Below are positions 19,760-28,338 of a stretch of 64,000 nt of DNA, piece by piece. Location: assembly GCF_900156025.1 (NCBI RefSeq), contig NZ_FTMO01000011.1, forward strand, positions 34,585 through 98,584, read 5' to 3'. How positions within the stretch are numbered: the first letter of the stretch is position 1; the number at the start of each line of letters is the position of its first letter. Source of the DNA: Allobosea sp. TND4EK4 (lineage in GTDB: Bacteria > Pseudomonadota > Alphaproteobacteria > Rhizobiales > Beijerinckiaceae). Below the pieces are notes generated by a model. It did no database searches and was not told where the DNA came from. It saw nothing but the letters and a program-made list of their open reading frames with translations. Both the position numbers and the translations under genes were made by a program.

Positions 19760-20437
19760 ATGAGCCTCGTGCGCCCTCAGGAGCTGCCCTATTCGCCGAT
19801 CTCCCGCGCGACCATCCAGGAGAACGTCTACGGCCGGATCCGGGAGATGATCCTGAATGGCGACATCGAGCCGGGTCGCACCGTGACCGTCAGCAGCCTG
19901 TCAGAGGCCTTCGGCGTCAGCGCCATGCCGGTGCGCGAGGCGATGCACCGGCTCGTCGCCGAAAAGGCACTGAAAGTTGTGGCGGGGCGCTCGGTCGGCA
20001 TCCCGACGCTGAGTGCCGCGCGGCTGGAGGATCTCCGGCGGGTCCGGTGCGAGATCGAGGGCATGGCGACCGAATGGGCCGCGGCCGCGATCACGCCTGC
20101 GGATCTGCGCCATCTCGACGATCTGATCGCGATCATGGAGGCCGCCAAGGCGGTAAAGGACCGGGCTCGCTATGTCCCGGCAAACCGCGATTTCCACTTC
20201 ACGATCTACAAGGCCGCGGGCTCGCCGGCGCTGATGGCGATCATCGAATCGCTCTGGCTGCAGATCGGCCCCTATATCAATCTGCTCAAGGAAACCGAGA
20301 ACTGGTCGCGGGCCAACGAGGACCACAAGGCAATCCGGGACGCCTTGCGCAGTGGGGATCGCCTGGCGGCGAAGGTGGCGCTGCAGGAGGACATCACCGA
20401 GGCGGCCAAGGCGTTGGAGAGCGTATTGAAGCGGTGA
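19760..20437 (+). CDS. GntR-family (FCD subfamily) transcriptional regulator
   Basis: 225 residues. The N-terminal winged helix-turn-helix (about residues 20-85) contains YGRIREMILNGDIEPG, VSSLSEAFGVSAMPVREAMHRL and a wing with VVAGRSVGIP. The C-terminal FCD helical domain has NRDFHFTIYKAAGSP and a DHKAIRDALRSGD segment that provides metal-binding His/Asp. The ATG at 19760 was chosen because the extra residues of the longer open frame have no GntR-like content. It is divergent from the sugar-importer operon and likely controls it in response to a pathway intermediate. Confidence 0.9.
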   Translation: MSLVRPQELPYSPISRATIQENVYGRIREMILNGDIEPGRTVTVSSLSEAFGVSAMPVREAMHRLVAEKALKVVAGRSVGIPTLSAARLEDLRRVRCEIEGMATEWAAAAITPADLRHLDDLIAIMEAAKAVKDRARYVPANRDFHFTIYKAAGSPALMAIIESLWLQIGPYINLLKETENWSRANEDHKAIRDALRSGDRLAAKVALQEDITEAAKALESVLKR

Positions 20438-20492
20438 TAAGGCCTCTCGTTCCGGCCGCCCGTCGTCCTGCGTCGCTCCTTCGCCAACGCGA

Positions 20493-22079
20493 TCAATAGA
20501 CGTCGGCCTGGTAGCGCCCCGCCTTCTTCAGACCCGCGACATAAGCCAGCGCCTGCTCGGCCGAATACCCGCCATGCGCAGCGACGACATCCACCAGTGC
20601 GAGTTCCACATCCTTCGCCATGCGCTTGGCATCGCCGCAGATATAGAAATGCGCGCCCTGCTCCAGCCAGCCGAAGAGCTCGGTCCCGCGCTCGCGCATG
20701 CGGTCCTGGACGTAGATTTTCTCCCTGCCGTCGCGCGACCAGGCGAGCGTGAGATGGGTCAGGACGCCCTCCTGCTTCATGGCGTCCAGTTCGTCCTCGT
20801 AGAAGAAGTCGCTGGTCCGGCGCTGGTGGCCGAAGAACAGCCAGTTGCGGCCCGGAGCCTTCGTCGCCCGGCGATCGTGCAGGAATGCCCGGAACGGGGC
20901 GATGCCGGTGCCCGGCCCGCACATGATCACCGGCGTCTCCGGATTGTCCGGCAGGCCGAAGCCATGCGCGCGCTGGACATAGACCGGCACCGCCTCGCCG
21001 GGCTGGACACGCTCGGCGAGGAAGGTCGAGGCGACGCCCCAGCGCGGACGCGTGCCGATGCGGTAGCGGACCGCGTCCACCGTCAGCGAAACCCGCCCCG
21101 GCGTCGCGACATGAGAGGACGAGATCGAGTAGAGCCGCGGCTGCAGGGGATCGAGCGCTTCGACGAAGGCTTCCGGCGAGAGACGCGCCTGCCCGAATTT
21201 ATGCAGCGCGCCGAGCACGTCGAGCCGGTCGAGATCGCCGTCGGGGTCCTCGCCCGCGGCGAGCAGGCGGGCCTTGGCCCGCGTCTGCCCGCCCGTGACA
21301 TAGGAGATGAGCTGGAACAGGGCGTCGGGTGCCGGACCCAGCGCGTGGTCGGTCAGAAGGCGCTCGCGCAGCGTCCTGCCGCCGATATCGGCACCGGGCC
21401 TCGCGCCCAGCAGGGCGATGACCGCATCCACGAGCCGTAGATCGTTCTGCGGCACGATGCCGAAGGCGTCGCCGACGACGTAATCGAGTCCACATTCCGA
21501 GAGATCGAACTCGACATGCCAGGTCTCCTTCTCCGAGCCGGGGCCGTTCAGCTTGCGCCGGGAGAGGAAGGTGGCGAGGGCCGGGTTCTCGCGGCAGCGG
21601 CCGGGCGGGCCCAGCTCCGCGGAAGCCGGCCGGGCATCGGCGGCGGCCGCAGGCGTCGCGCCGGTCTCCTCCACGAGGGCCTTGACGGCCCGCAGCGTCT
21701 CCTTGCCGCCAGGCGCGCAGAGATTCAGTCGTGGCTCGGCACCGGAGGCGATCGCGGCGGAATAGCTTTCGCAGACATAGCCGCACTGCCCGCAATCCTG
21801 CTGGGCCATGGCGGCGAAGAGACGGCGCGGCAATGGCTTGCCTGCGGCCAGCCTCTGCCGCTCGGGCAGCGCCATGGCGGGGTCATGCCAGGGCGCCCCG
21901 TCATCCTCCGCCTGGCTCATCACCGCAGCGTTCTCCGAAGGAGACAGAGCCGTGACGCCGGCATTGTCGAGCGCCAGTAGCCCCGCGAAGAAGCCGTTGA
22001 GCCAGGAGCGCTGCTCCTCGCTGAACGGCGCGGTTTCCGGGATGACCTGGACGAGGGGGGTGGGCGACTGGACGGTCAC
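20493..22079 (-). CDS. NADPH-dependent flavoreductase with N-terminal 4Fe-4S domain (CysJ-like), partner of NirA
   Basis: 528 residues, from a GTG that overlaps the nirA stop by 4 bp. The flavodoxin (FMN) domain of CysJ is absent. Instead residues 96-121 carry CGQCGYVC and a later LNLCAPGG, a C-x2-C-x3-C-x17-C array like the RnfB-type [4Fe-4S] domain. The rest is a ferredoxin-NADP reductase-like unit with the FAD motif RLYSISSS, NADPH motifs CGPGTGIAPFRAF and FFGHQRRTSDFFY, and YICGDAKRMAKDVE. The operon suggests that it passes electrons from NADPH through FAD and the cluster to the nitrite reductase. It is usually annotated as a sulfite reductase alpha subunit; nitrite reduction is inferred from context. 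Confidence 0.85.
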   Translation of the reverse strand: MTVQSPTPLVQVIPETAPFSEEQRSWLNGFFAGLLALDNAGVTALSPSENAAVMSQAEDDGAPWHDPAMALPERQRLAAGKPLPRRLFAAMAQQDCGQCGYVCESYSAAIASGAEPRLNLCAPGGKETLRAVKALVEETGATPAAAADARPASAELGPPGRCRENPALATFLSRRKLNGPGSEKETWHVEFDLSECGLDYVVGDAFGIVPQNDLRLVDAVIALLGARPGADIGGRTLRERLLTDHALGPAPDALFQLISYVTGGQTRAKARLLAAGEDPDGDLDRLDVLGALHKFGQARLSPEAFVEALDPLQPRLYSISSSHVATPGRVSLTVDAVRYRIGTRPRWGVASTFLAERVQPGEAVPVYVQRAHGFGLPDNPETPVIMCGPGTGIAPFRAFLHDRRATKAPGRNWLFFGHQRRTSDFFYEDELDAMKQEGVLTHLTLAWSRDGREKIYVQDRMRERGTELFGWLEQGAHFYICGDAKRMAKDVELALVDVVAAHGGYSAEQALAYVAGLKKAGRYQADVY

Positions 22080-23890
22080 GCCGCTTCTCCCGTCTGCGCC
22101 ACCAGCGCCCGCAGCGCCTCGATGTCGTGGCGGCGCGCGAAGGCGACGAAGCTCTCCTCGGGGGCAGCGCGATGCCCCTGCCACACTTGCAGGATCGCCT
22201 CGACGACAGCCGGCGCCTCCTCCGCCTTGATCTTCTCGCGAAATGCCCGGGCGATGCCGCCATCGACGCCATAGCCGCCGCCGACATAGACGTCGTAGCC
22301 AGGGACGGTGTCGCCCTCCTCGTTCACCGGCACCTTGGCGCCGATCAGCCCGATATCGCCGATATAGTGCTGCGCGCAGGAATTGTGGCAGCCGGTGAGG
22401 TGGATGTTGACCGGCTGCTCCAGCGTCATCCGCGGCTCGCAATGCGCGGCGATGGCGAGTGCATCCTCCTTGGTGTGCGCGGCGGCGAATTTGCACCCGG
22501 TGGCGCCCGTGCAGGCGATGAGCCCGGCGCGCAGCGCCGAGGTTTCGGCGGAAAGCCCCGCCGCCTGCAGATTCGCCAGCACGTCGTCGATGCGCGCATC
22601 CGGTACGCCAGAGATCAGCAGGTTCTGCCAGACGGTGAGGCGGATATCGCCGTCGCCGCAGTCGCGGGCGATCGCGGCGATGACGCGCATCTGCGCGACG
22701 GTGAGCTTGCCGACCGGCAGCGCGACGCCGATCCAGTTCAATCCAGGCTGCGCCTGCCGGTGCACCCCGACATGGGCGAGGCGGTCGTAGGCAGGGCGCG
22801 GCGCGACAAACGCGGCATCGATGCGGACCAGCCTCCGGCCGAGCTTCTCTTCGACGGCCGTCAGGAAACGGTCGAACCCCCAGTCGTCGAGGATGTATTT
22901 CAGCCGTGCCTTGTTGCGGTCGGCGCGGTTGGCGTTGGCCGTGAAGATGCGGATGACGGCGTCCGCAACCGCGACGGCGTCCGAGGGTGCCACGATCACG
23001 CCGGTGTCCCGCGCCAGATCCTTGTGGCCGGTAATTCCGCCGAGCGCGAGCCTGTACCAGATGCCGGGCGCGACCGGCTGGGCCTCGAAGCTCGCGCCTT
23101 CGATCACCTCCACCGCTTGAAAGCCGATATCGTTGGTGTCCTCCAGCGTCGCGATCGAGCCGGCACCGTCGAAGGCGACGTTGAATTTGCGCGGCAGCCC
23201 GTAAAGGGAGCGGTCGTTGAGGATGTGATGGTGCCAGGCCCTGGCGTGAGGGCGGGTGTCGAGCAGCTCGAGCGGGTCGATGCCGGCGGTCGCTGACCCG
23301 GTGACATTGCGGATGTTGTCGGCGCCGGAGCCCTTGGCGGTCAGCCCGAGATCGCTGAGTCCCTCGATGAAGCCCGGCGCATTCTCGGCCGTGATCTCGC
23401 GGACCTGCAGGTTGGCGCGGGTGGTGACGTGCGCGTAGCCTCCGCCGAGCCGCTCGGCGAGATCGGCGACGCCCGCAAACTGCCAATGTGTCAGGATGCC
23501 GTTGGGGATGCGAAGCCGGCACATATAGCTGTTCTGGGCCGGGGCGACGTAGAACAGCCCATGATAGCGCCAGCGGAAATTGTCGTCCGGCTTCGGATAG
23601 GCGCCGCTCTCGGCCTGCGTCTTGAAGCGGGCATAGGCGTCGAAGGGATGCTCGGCCGCCTTCCATTTCTCGGGATCGGAGAGTTTGCCGCCGGCCGCGA
23701 CCGTCCGCGCCTGCGCCGCCAGATGCTCCTTGTCCGGACCGGCCGGCGCGGATGCCGCGCTGCCGGCGCCGGAGCCGAGCGGGGCGAGCCCGCGCGCCGT
23801 GCGGGCGGACTGCATGCCGCTCATGAAGCCTTCCAGATAGCGCTTCTGGTCGGGTGTGAAGTCGTCGCTCATGACAGGCCCGTCCGTCAT
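22076..23890 (-). CDS. nirA: assimilatory (ferredoxin-type) nitrite reductase NirA, sirohaem protein
   Basis: 604 residues with the twin ferredoxin-like half domains of the sirohaem nitrite/sulfite reductase family. The cofactor cysteines are C460 and C466 (CTGATGCKF) and C501 and C505 (GCHNSC), binding the bridged [4Fe-4S]-sirohaem centre. The first half has YMCRLRIPNGILT and HVTTRANLQVREI. It reduces nitrite to ammonium with six electrons in the cytoplasm. The sequence family overlaps with sulfite reductases; nitrite is favoured because it sits between the nitrate ABC ATPase and a dedicated reductase. The ATG overlaps the nrtD stop by 4 bp; a second ATG six codons later is also possible. 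Confidence 0.88.
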   Translation of the reverse strand: MTDGPVMSDDFTPDQKRYLEGFMSGMQSARTARGLAPLGSGAGSAASAPAGPDKEHLAAQARTVAAGGKLSDPEKWKAAEHPFDAYARFKTQAESGAYPKPDDNFRWRYHGLFYVAPAQNSYMCRLRIPNGILTHWQFAGVADLAERLGGGYAHVTTRANLQVREITAENAPGFIEGLSDLGLTAKGSGADNIRNVTGSATAGIDPLELLDTRPHARAWHHHILNDRSLYGLPRKFNVAFDGAGSIATLEDTNDIGFQAVEVIEGASFEAQPVAPGIWYRLALGGITGHKDLARDTGVIVAPSDAVAVADAVIRIFTANANRADRNKARLKYILDDWGFDRFLTAVEEKLGRRLVRIDAAFVAPRPAYDRLAHVGVHRQAQPGLNWIGVALPVGKLTVAQMRVIAAIARDCGDGDIRLTVWQNLLISGVPDARIDDVLANLQAAGLSAETSALRAGLIACTGATGCKFAAAHTKEDALAIAAHCEPRMTLEQPVNIHLTGCHNSCAQHYIGDIGLIGAKVPVNEEGDTVPGYDVYVGGGYGVDGGIARAFREKIKAEEAPAVVEAILQVWQGHRAAPEESFVAFARRHDIEALRALVAQTGEAA

Positions 23891-24678
23891 GCCGCCTCGA
23901 CGAAGCGATGGCGCTCGTAGAGGAACTTCAGCACCGCCTCGCGCGCGGCGATGTAGGTGCGGTCGGAGACCAGCTCGAGTCGCTTGCGAGGCCGCGCGAG
24001 CCGGACGTCGAGAACCTCGCCGATATGAGCGGAGGGGCCGTTGGTCATCATCACGATGCGGTCCGAGAGCAGCACCGCCTCATCGACATCATGGGTGATC
24101 ATGATCATGGTGTTGCCGAGCGCGGCGTGGATCTGCATCACGGAATCCTGCAGATGCGCGCGCGTCAGCGCATCGAGTGCGCCGAAGGGCTCGTCCAGCA
24201 GCAGGATCTTGGGCTCCATCGCCAGCCCCCGCGCGATGCCGACGCGCTGCTTCATGCCGCCGGAGATTTCCGCCGGGCGCTTGTCCCTGGCATGGGCCAT
24301 CTGCACCAGATCGAGATTGTGCATGATCCAGTCATGCCGCTCGGCCTTGCTCCTCGTGGCCCCGAAGACCTTGTTCACCGCGAGCGCGACATTGGCGTAG
24401 ACGGTGAGCCAGGGCAGCAGCGAGTGGTTCTGGAACACCACCGCGCGCTCCGGCCCGGACGCGTTGACCTCCTTGCCTTCCAGCAGCACGGCCCCGGCCG
24501 AAACCGGCGTCAGCCCCGCGACGATGTTGAGCAGGGTCGATTTCCCGCAGCCGGAATGGCCGATGATCGAGACGAACTCGCCCTTCTCGATGACGAGGTT
24601 GATGTCCTTGAGGACTTCGGTGGAGACGCTGCCGCGCTGGAAGCGTTTGTCGACATGGTCGATCTTGAGATAGCTCAT
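23887..24678 (-). CDS. nrtD: nitrate/nitrite ABC importer ATPase NrtD-like
   Basis: 263 residues with Walker A GHSGCGKST, Q-loop FQNHSLLPWLTVYANV, signature EISGGMKQRVGIARGL and Walker B ILLLDEPFGALDALTR. The protein ends soon after the ATPase core, so it is the single-domain NrtD/NasD form rather than NrtC, which carries an extra NrtA-like domain. It energises uptake of nitrate through NrtB. It is 11 bp after nrtB and overlaps nirA by 4 bp in the nas operon. Confidence 0.92.
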   Translation of the reverse strand: MSYLKIDHVDKRFQRGSVSTEVLKDINLVIEKGEFVSIIGHSGCGKSTLLNIVAGLTPVSAGAVLLEGKEVNASGPERAVVFQNHSLLPWLTVYANVALAVNKVFGATRSKAERHDWIMHNLDLVQMAHARDKRPAEISGGMKQRVGIARGLAMEPKILLLDEPFGALDALTRAHLQDSVMQIHAALGNTMIMITHDVDEAVLLSDRIVMMTNGPSAHIGEVLDVRLARPRKRLELVSDRTYIAAREAVLKFLYERHRFVEAA

Positions 24679-24689
24679 CCTTGCGCTCC

Positions 24690-25616
24690 TCAGTTCGTCG
24701 CAGTGCCGCGGGTGACGACATGGCCGATGAGGGCGACGAGGCGGTCGAGCAGGAAGCCGACCACGCCGATATAGACCAGCGCCACGATGATGTCGGAGAG
24801 GCGCGAGGAGTTCCAGGCGTCCCAGATGAAGAAGCCGATGCCGACGCCGCCGGTCAGCATCTCAGCCGCCACGATGGCAAGCCAGGACAGGCCGACGCCG
24901 ATGCGCAGGCCGGTGAAGATGTAGGGCGCCGCCGAAGGCACCATGACCTTGAAGAAGAACTCGACCTGGTTCAGCCGCAGCACCTGCGCGACATTGCGAT
25001 AGTCCTGCGGGATGTTGCGGATGCCGACGGCGGTGTTGATGATCACCGGCCAGATCGCGGTGATGAAGATCACGAAGATCGCCGATGGCTGGCTGTCGCG
25101 GAACGCGGCGAGCGAGAGCGGCAGCCAGGCCAGCGGCGGCACCGTCCGCAGCACCTGGAACACCGGGTCGAGCCCGCGCATCGCCCAGACCGACTGCCCG
25201 ACGAGGGTGCCGAGCAGCACGCCGACGATGGCCGCCAGGCTGAAGCCGATCGCGACGCGCTGGAGCGAGACGAGGATGCGCCAGCCCAAGCCGATATCCT
25301 GCGAGCCGTTCCAGAAGAAGGGCTCGACGATCAGGTCCCGGGCCTCCTCCCAGATCTTGGTCGGCGTGGGCAGGGCCGATTGCGGCCCATGCGCTGCGAG
25401 CTGCCAGAACAGCAGGATCAGCGCGACCGTGATCAGGGGCGGCACCACGGTGGACAGTGCGGAGCGAAGCCAGGCGCGCAGCGGCGGCCGGAAACTGCTT
25501 TTGCTTTTGCTTTTGTGAGGCATCTGCAGGACGCTCGGAGCCGGGACCCCGGCCGGTGCTCCGGCCAGGGTGACGACACAAGCGGGAGCGGTGTCCTTCT
25601 TCAGGGCGGCGCTCAT
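24690..25616 (-). CDS. nrtB: nitrate ABC importer permease NrtB
   Basis: 308 residues. A long cytoplasmic N terminus with a Lys/Ser stretch (KSKSKSS) precedes about six membrane helices. The permease coupling motif appears in EFFFKVMVPSAAPYIFTGLRIG, and GIGFFIWDAWNSSRLSDIIVALVYIG is typical of the nitrate/sulfonate/taurine permease group. It is placed between nasA (34 bp) and nrtD (11 bp). Together with NrtA and NrtD it makes a full nitrate importer. Confidence 0.92.
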   Translation of the reverse strand: MSAALKKDTAPACVVTLAGAPAGVPAPSVLQMPHKSKSKSSFRPPLRAWLRSALSTVVPPLITVALILLFWQLAAHGPQSALPTPTKIWEEARDLIVEPFFWNGSQDIGLGWRILVSLQRVAIGFSLAAIVGVLLGTLVGQSVWAMRGLDPVFQVLRTVPPLAWLPLSLAAFRDSQPSAIFVIFITAIWPVIINTAVGIRNIPQDYRNVAQVLRLNQVEFFFKVMVPSAAPYIFTGLRIGVGLSWLAIVAAEMLTGGVGIGFFIWDAWNSSRLSDIIVALVYIGVVGFLLDRLVALIGHVVTRGTATN

Positions 25617-25650
25617 GCGGTCTCTCCTGCGGTGGGAAGGGTTGACGAAA

Positions 25651-28338
25651 TCATGCGGCCTCCGTGCTGAACGCCCGCGCGCCGATGCGGCGGATCTCTG
25701 GCAGGCAGGAGCCGCAATTGGTTCCGGCCTTCAGCCTGAGGCCGATCTCCTCGGCGGATGTCGCGCCGGCCGCGAAGGCAGCGCGGATGGCATGGAGGCC
25801 GACGCCGAAGCAGGCGCAAATCGTCGGGCCGGGTTCGGTTCCGCTGGCGGCGCGGCCGGCCAGCAGGGCGAAGCGATGCCCGATCTCGGCAGTGGGGTCG
25901 GCGAAGACGGCCTTGACCGTGTCCCAGAGCGGCGCCCGGCCGGTCGGCGCGAGGAAGAGCGCGGCCAGCAGCCGGCCCTGATGCACCACCGCGCAGCGAT
26001 AACCGCCACCCTCCCGATCAATCAGCTCGACCAGGCCCTCCTCTCCGAATCGGGCGCGGACCAGGGCCATCGCCGAGGCGATCGTCTCGTTTGTGGCGAA
26101 GAGCCGGCCTTCGCCGCCCTCGACGGCAAGCCGCGCCCACCAGCTCCCCTCCGGCAGCGGGAAGGCGTCGCGCGACAGCACGAAGCCTTGCGAGGTGAAG
26201 GTGACGGGGCCGATCGAGGCCGGGGTGGCCTTCAACTCGGGCTGGCCGGAGCACGGATCGACAAGTGCCTGCACCGCGGCGCCGATGCGGGCGTCCGATG
26301 CCGTTTCTGCGGACCAATGGATCGGCGCGAAGAGCGAGCCTTCCGGAATGCCCGTATCGGTCGCCACCTTGAGGATGGCCTGGCCTTCGCGCGTCTCGAT
26401 TCGGGCAAACTTGGCTTCCACCAACCCGTATCGGGACGCGTCGGCGGGATGGACCGAGACCGCGGGCTCCGCGGTATGCGCGCTCAGCCGCGGACTCAGC
26501 CCCGTGCGGGTCATGGTATGCCAGTGGTCGCGCACGCGTCCGGTGTTGAGCCGAAGCGGGAAGCGCGCATCGGTCGCGCTCGCCGGCGCGGGCTCGGCGA
26601 GCGCCTGCATCTGGGCCCGGCCATCGCCGGTGAAGAACCCGCCATCGGCGAAGAGCCGCGCCGTGCCCTGCGGCCTGTCCCATGGCACAGGCCATTGCAC
26701 CGGTGCCAGCGCGTCATAGGCGGCAAGGCTCAGCCCGGCATGGGCGCCGATGTCGAAGTCCCGCGTCCCCTCGTTCTCGAAGGCGGAGAGCGCCGCGTGC
26801 TCGGCGTGGATCGCGTGCGGCCCCCGGAAAGAGAAGGCGTCGCTGAAGCCGAGGCGCTTGGCGACCTCGCAGACGATCCACCAGTCTGGCTTGACCCCGC
26901 CCGGCAGCGGCAGGAAGGCGCGCTGGCGTGAGATGCGACGTTCGGAATTGGTGACGGTGCCGTCCTTCTCACCCCAGGCCGCGGCCGGAAGGATGAGATG
27001 CGGCTTCGCGGCGAGCGTATCGTTGGAGAGGACGTTCTCGGAGATGACGAAGAGGTCGAGCCCGGAAAGCGCGGCGCGGACCGCGTCGGCCCGCGGCAGG
27101 GAAACGGCGGGATTGGTCGCCATCACCCACAGGGCCCGGATGCGCCGATCGGCCACCGCCTCCATCATCGCGACGGCCTTCAGCCCCTCGCGCTGGGCCA
27201 TGGCCGGCGCGCCCCAGAAGCGCTGTACGCGCTCGATTTCGGCAGGCGTGTAGCCCATATGGGCCGCGAGCGTGTTGGCCATGCCGCCGACCTCGCGCCC
27301 GCCCATCGCATTGGGCTGGCCGGTCAGCGAGAGCGGTCCGCAGCCCGGCCTTCCGATCCGCGCCGTGGCGAGGTGGCAGTGCAGGATGGCGGCGACCTTG
27401 TCGGTACCCTGTGCCGACTGGTTGACGCCCTGGCTCCAGGCCGTGACCACGGCGGGCGTCTGCCCCCACAGCGTGAAGAAGGCCTTGACGGAATCCTCGG
27501 GCAGCCCGGTGCGGGCGGCGACCGCCGCGCTGTTGCCGGCGATGTCCCGTGCATTCGCCAGCGTCTCGTCCAGGCCGGCGACGTGGCGCTCGATGTAATC
27601 GCGCGCGATCAGGCCATGATCGGCGAGATGGACGAGAAGCCCCGCGAAGAGCACGCTGTCCATGCCCGGCTTCAGGGGCAGAACGAGATCGGCATCCTCG
27701 GCCGTCGCGGTGACCCGCGGATCGATCACCACGACCTTGGCCCCGCGCTCGGCCCGGTTCTCCTGGATGCGCCGGAACAGGACGGGGTGGCACCACGCGG
27801 TGTTCGATCCCACCAGCACGATCAGGTCGGCGGCATCAAGGTCCTCATAGGACCCGGGCACGGTGTCGGAGCCGAAGACGCGCCGCTGCGCCGCGACGGT
27901 CGAGGCCATGCAGAGCCGCGAATTGGTATCGACATGCGGCGTGCCGATGAACCCTTTCGCCAGCTTGTTGGCGACGTAGTAGTCCTCGGTCAGGAGTTGT
28001 CCCGAGAGATAGAAGGCGACGGCCTCCGGTCCATTGTCGCGGATGACCGCCTTGAACCCCTCGGCGGCCCCGTCGAGCGCCTGGTCCCAGCCCACAGCGT
28101 CGTAGCCGCCAGCCGCGTTCCGCCGGAGCGGGTGCAGGACACGGTGACCCTGTGCCAGCGTTTCGCCCAGCGCCGAGCCCTTCGAGCAGAGCCGGCCGCG
28201 ATTGGCAGGATGGTCCGGGTCGCCCGCGACGGCGGCGCCGCCCTTGCCATCCGCCGTCGCCAGCACGCCGCAGCCGACGCCGCAATAGGGGCAGGTGGTG
28301 CGGGTCGCGGTCGGGGCGAGGGGCGCGTCGTGCCGCAT
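25651..28338 (-). CDS. nasA: assimilatory nitrate reductase catalytic subunit NasA
   Basis: 895 residues of the molybdopterin oxidoreductase family. The N-terminal [4Fe-4S] site is C16, C19, C23 and C51 (CPYCGVGCGV and RLCSKGSA). DTNSRLCMAS holds the Cys likely to bind molybdenum, and WSQGVNQSAQGTDK and GQPNAMGGREVGG are strong NasA signatures. A C-terminal BFD-like [2Fe-2S] domain shows CACFG and TNCGSC. There is no Tat signal, so it is cytoplasmic and not periplasmic NapA. The ATG overlaps the stop of the FAD reductase gene by one base, pointing to coupled translation with its electron donor. Confidence 0.95.
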   Translation of the reverse strand: MRHDAPLAPTATRTTCPYCGVGCGVLATADGKGGAAVAGDPDHPANRGRLCSKGSALGETLAQGHRVLHPLRRNAAGGYDAVGWDQALDGAAEGFKAVIRDNGPEAVAFYLSGQLLTEDYYVANKLAKGFIGTPHVDTNSRLCMASTVAAQRRVFGSDTVPGSYEDLDAADLIVLVGSNTAWCHPVLFRRIQENRAERGAKVVVIDPRVTATAEDADLVLPLKPGMDSVLFAGLLVHLADHGLIARDYIERHVAGLDETLANARDIAGNSAAVAARTGLPEDSVKAFFTLWGQTPAVVTAWSQGVNQSAQGTDKVAAILHCHLATARIGRPGCGPLSLTGQPNAMGGREVGGMANTLAAHMGYTPAEIERVQRFWGAPAMAQREGLKAVAMMEAVADRRIRALWVMATNPAVSLPRADAVRAALSGLDLFVISENVLSNDTLAAKPHLILPAAAWGEKDGTVTNSERRISRQRAFLPLPGGVKPDWWIVCEVAKRLGFSDAFSFRGPHAIHAEHAALSAFENEGTRDFDIGAHAGLSLAAYDALAPVQWPVPWDRPQGTARLFADGGFFTGDGRAQMQALAEPAPASATDARFPLRLNTGRVRDHWHTMTRTGLSPRLSAHTAEPAVSVHPADASRYGLVEAKFARIETREGQAILKVATDTGIPEGSLFAPIHWSAETASDARIGAAVQALVDPCSGQPELKATPASIGPVTFTSQGFVLSRDAFPLPEGSWWARLAVEGGEGRLFATNETIASAMALVRARFGEEGLVELIDREGGGYRCAVVHQGRLLAALFLAPTGRAPLWDTVKAVFADPTAEIGHRFALLAGRAASGTEPGPTICACFGVGLHAIRAAFAAGATSAEEIGLRLKAGTNCGSCLPEIRRIGARAFSTEAA

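Noticed and set aside
22076..23890. Sulfite reductase CysI
   Set aside because: The family overlaps, but the operon is otherwise wholly nitrate and nitrite related, and no cys genes are near.
25651..28338. Periplasmic nitrate reductase NapA
   Set aside because: No Tat signal, a C-terminal BFD-like cysteine domain, and assimilation genes on both sides point to NasA.
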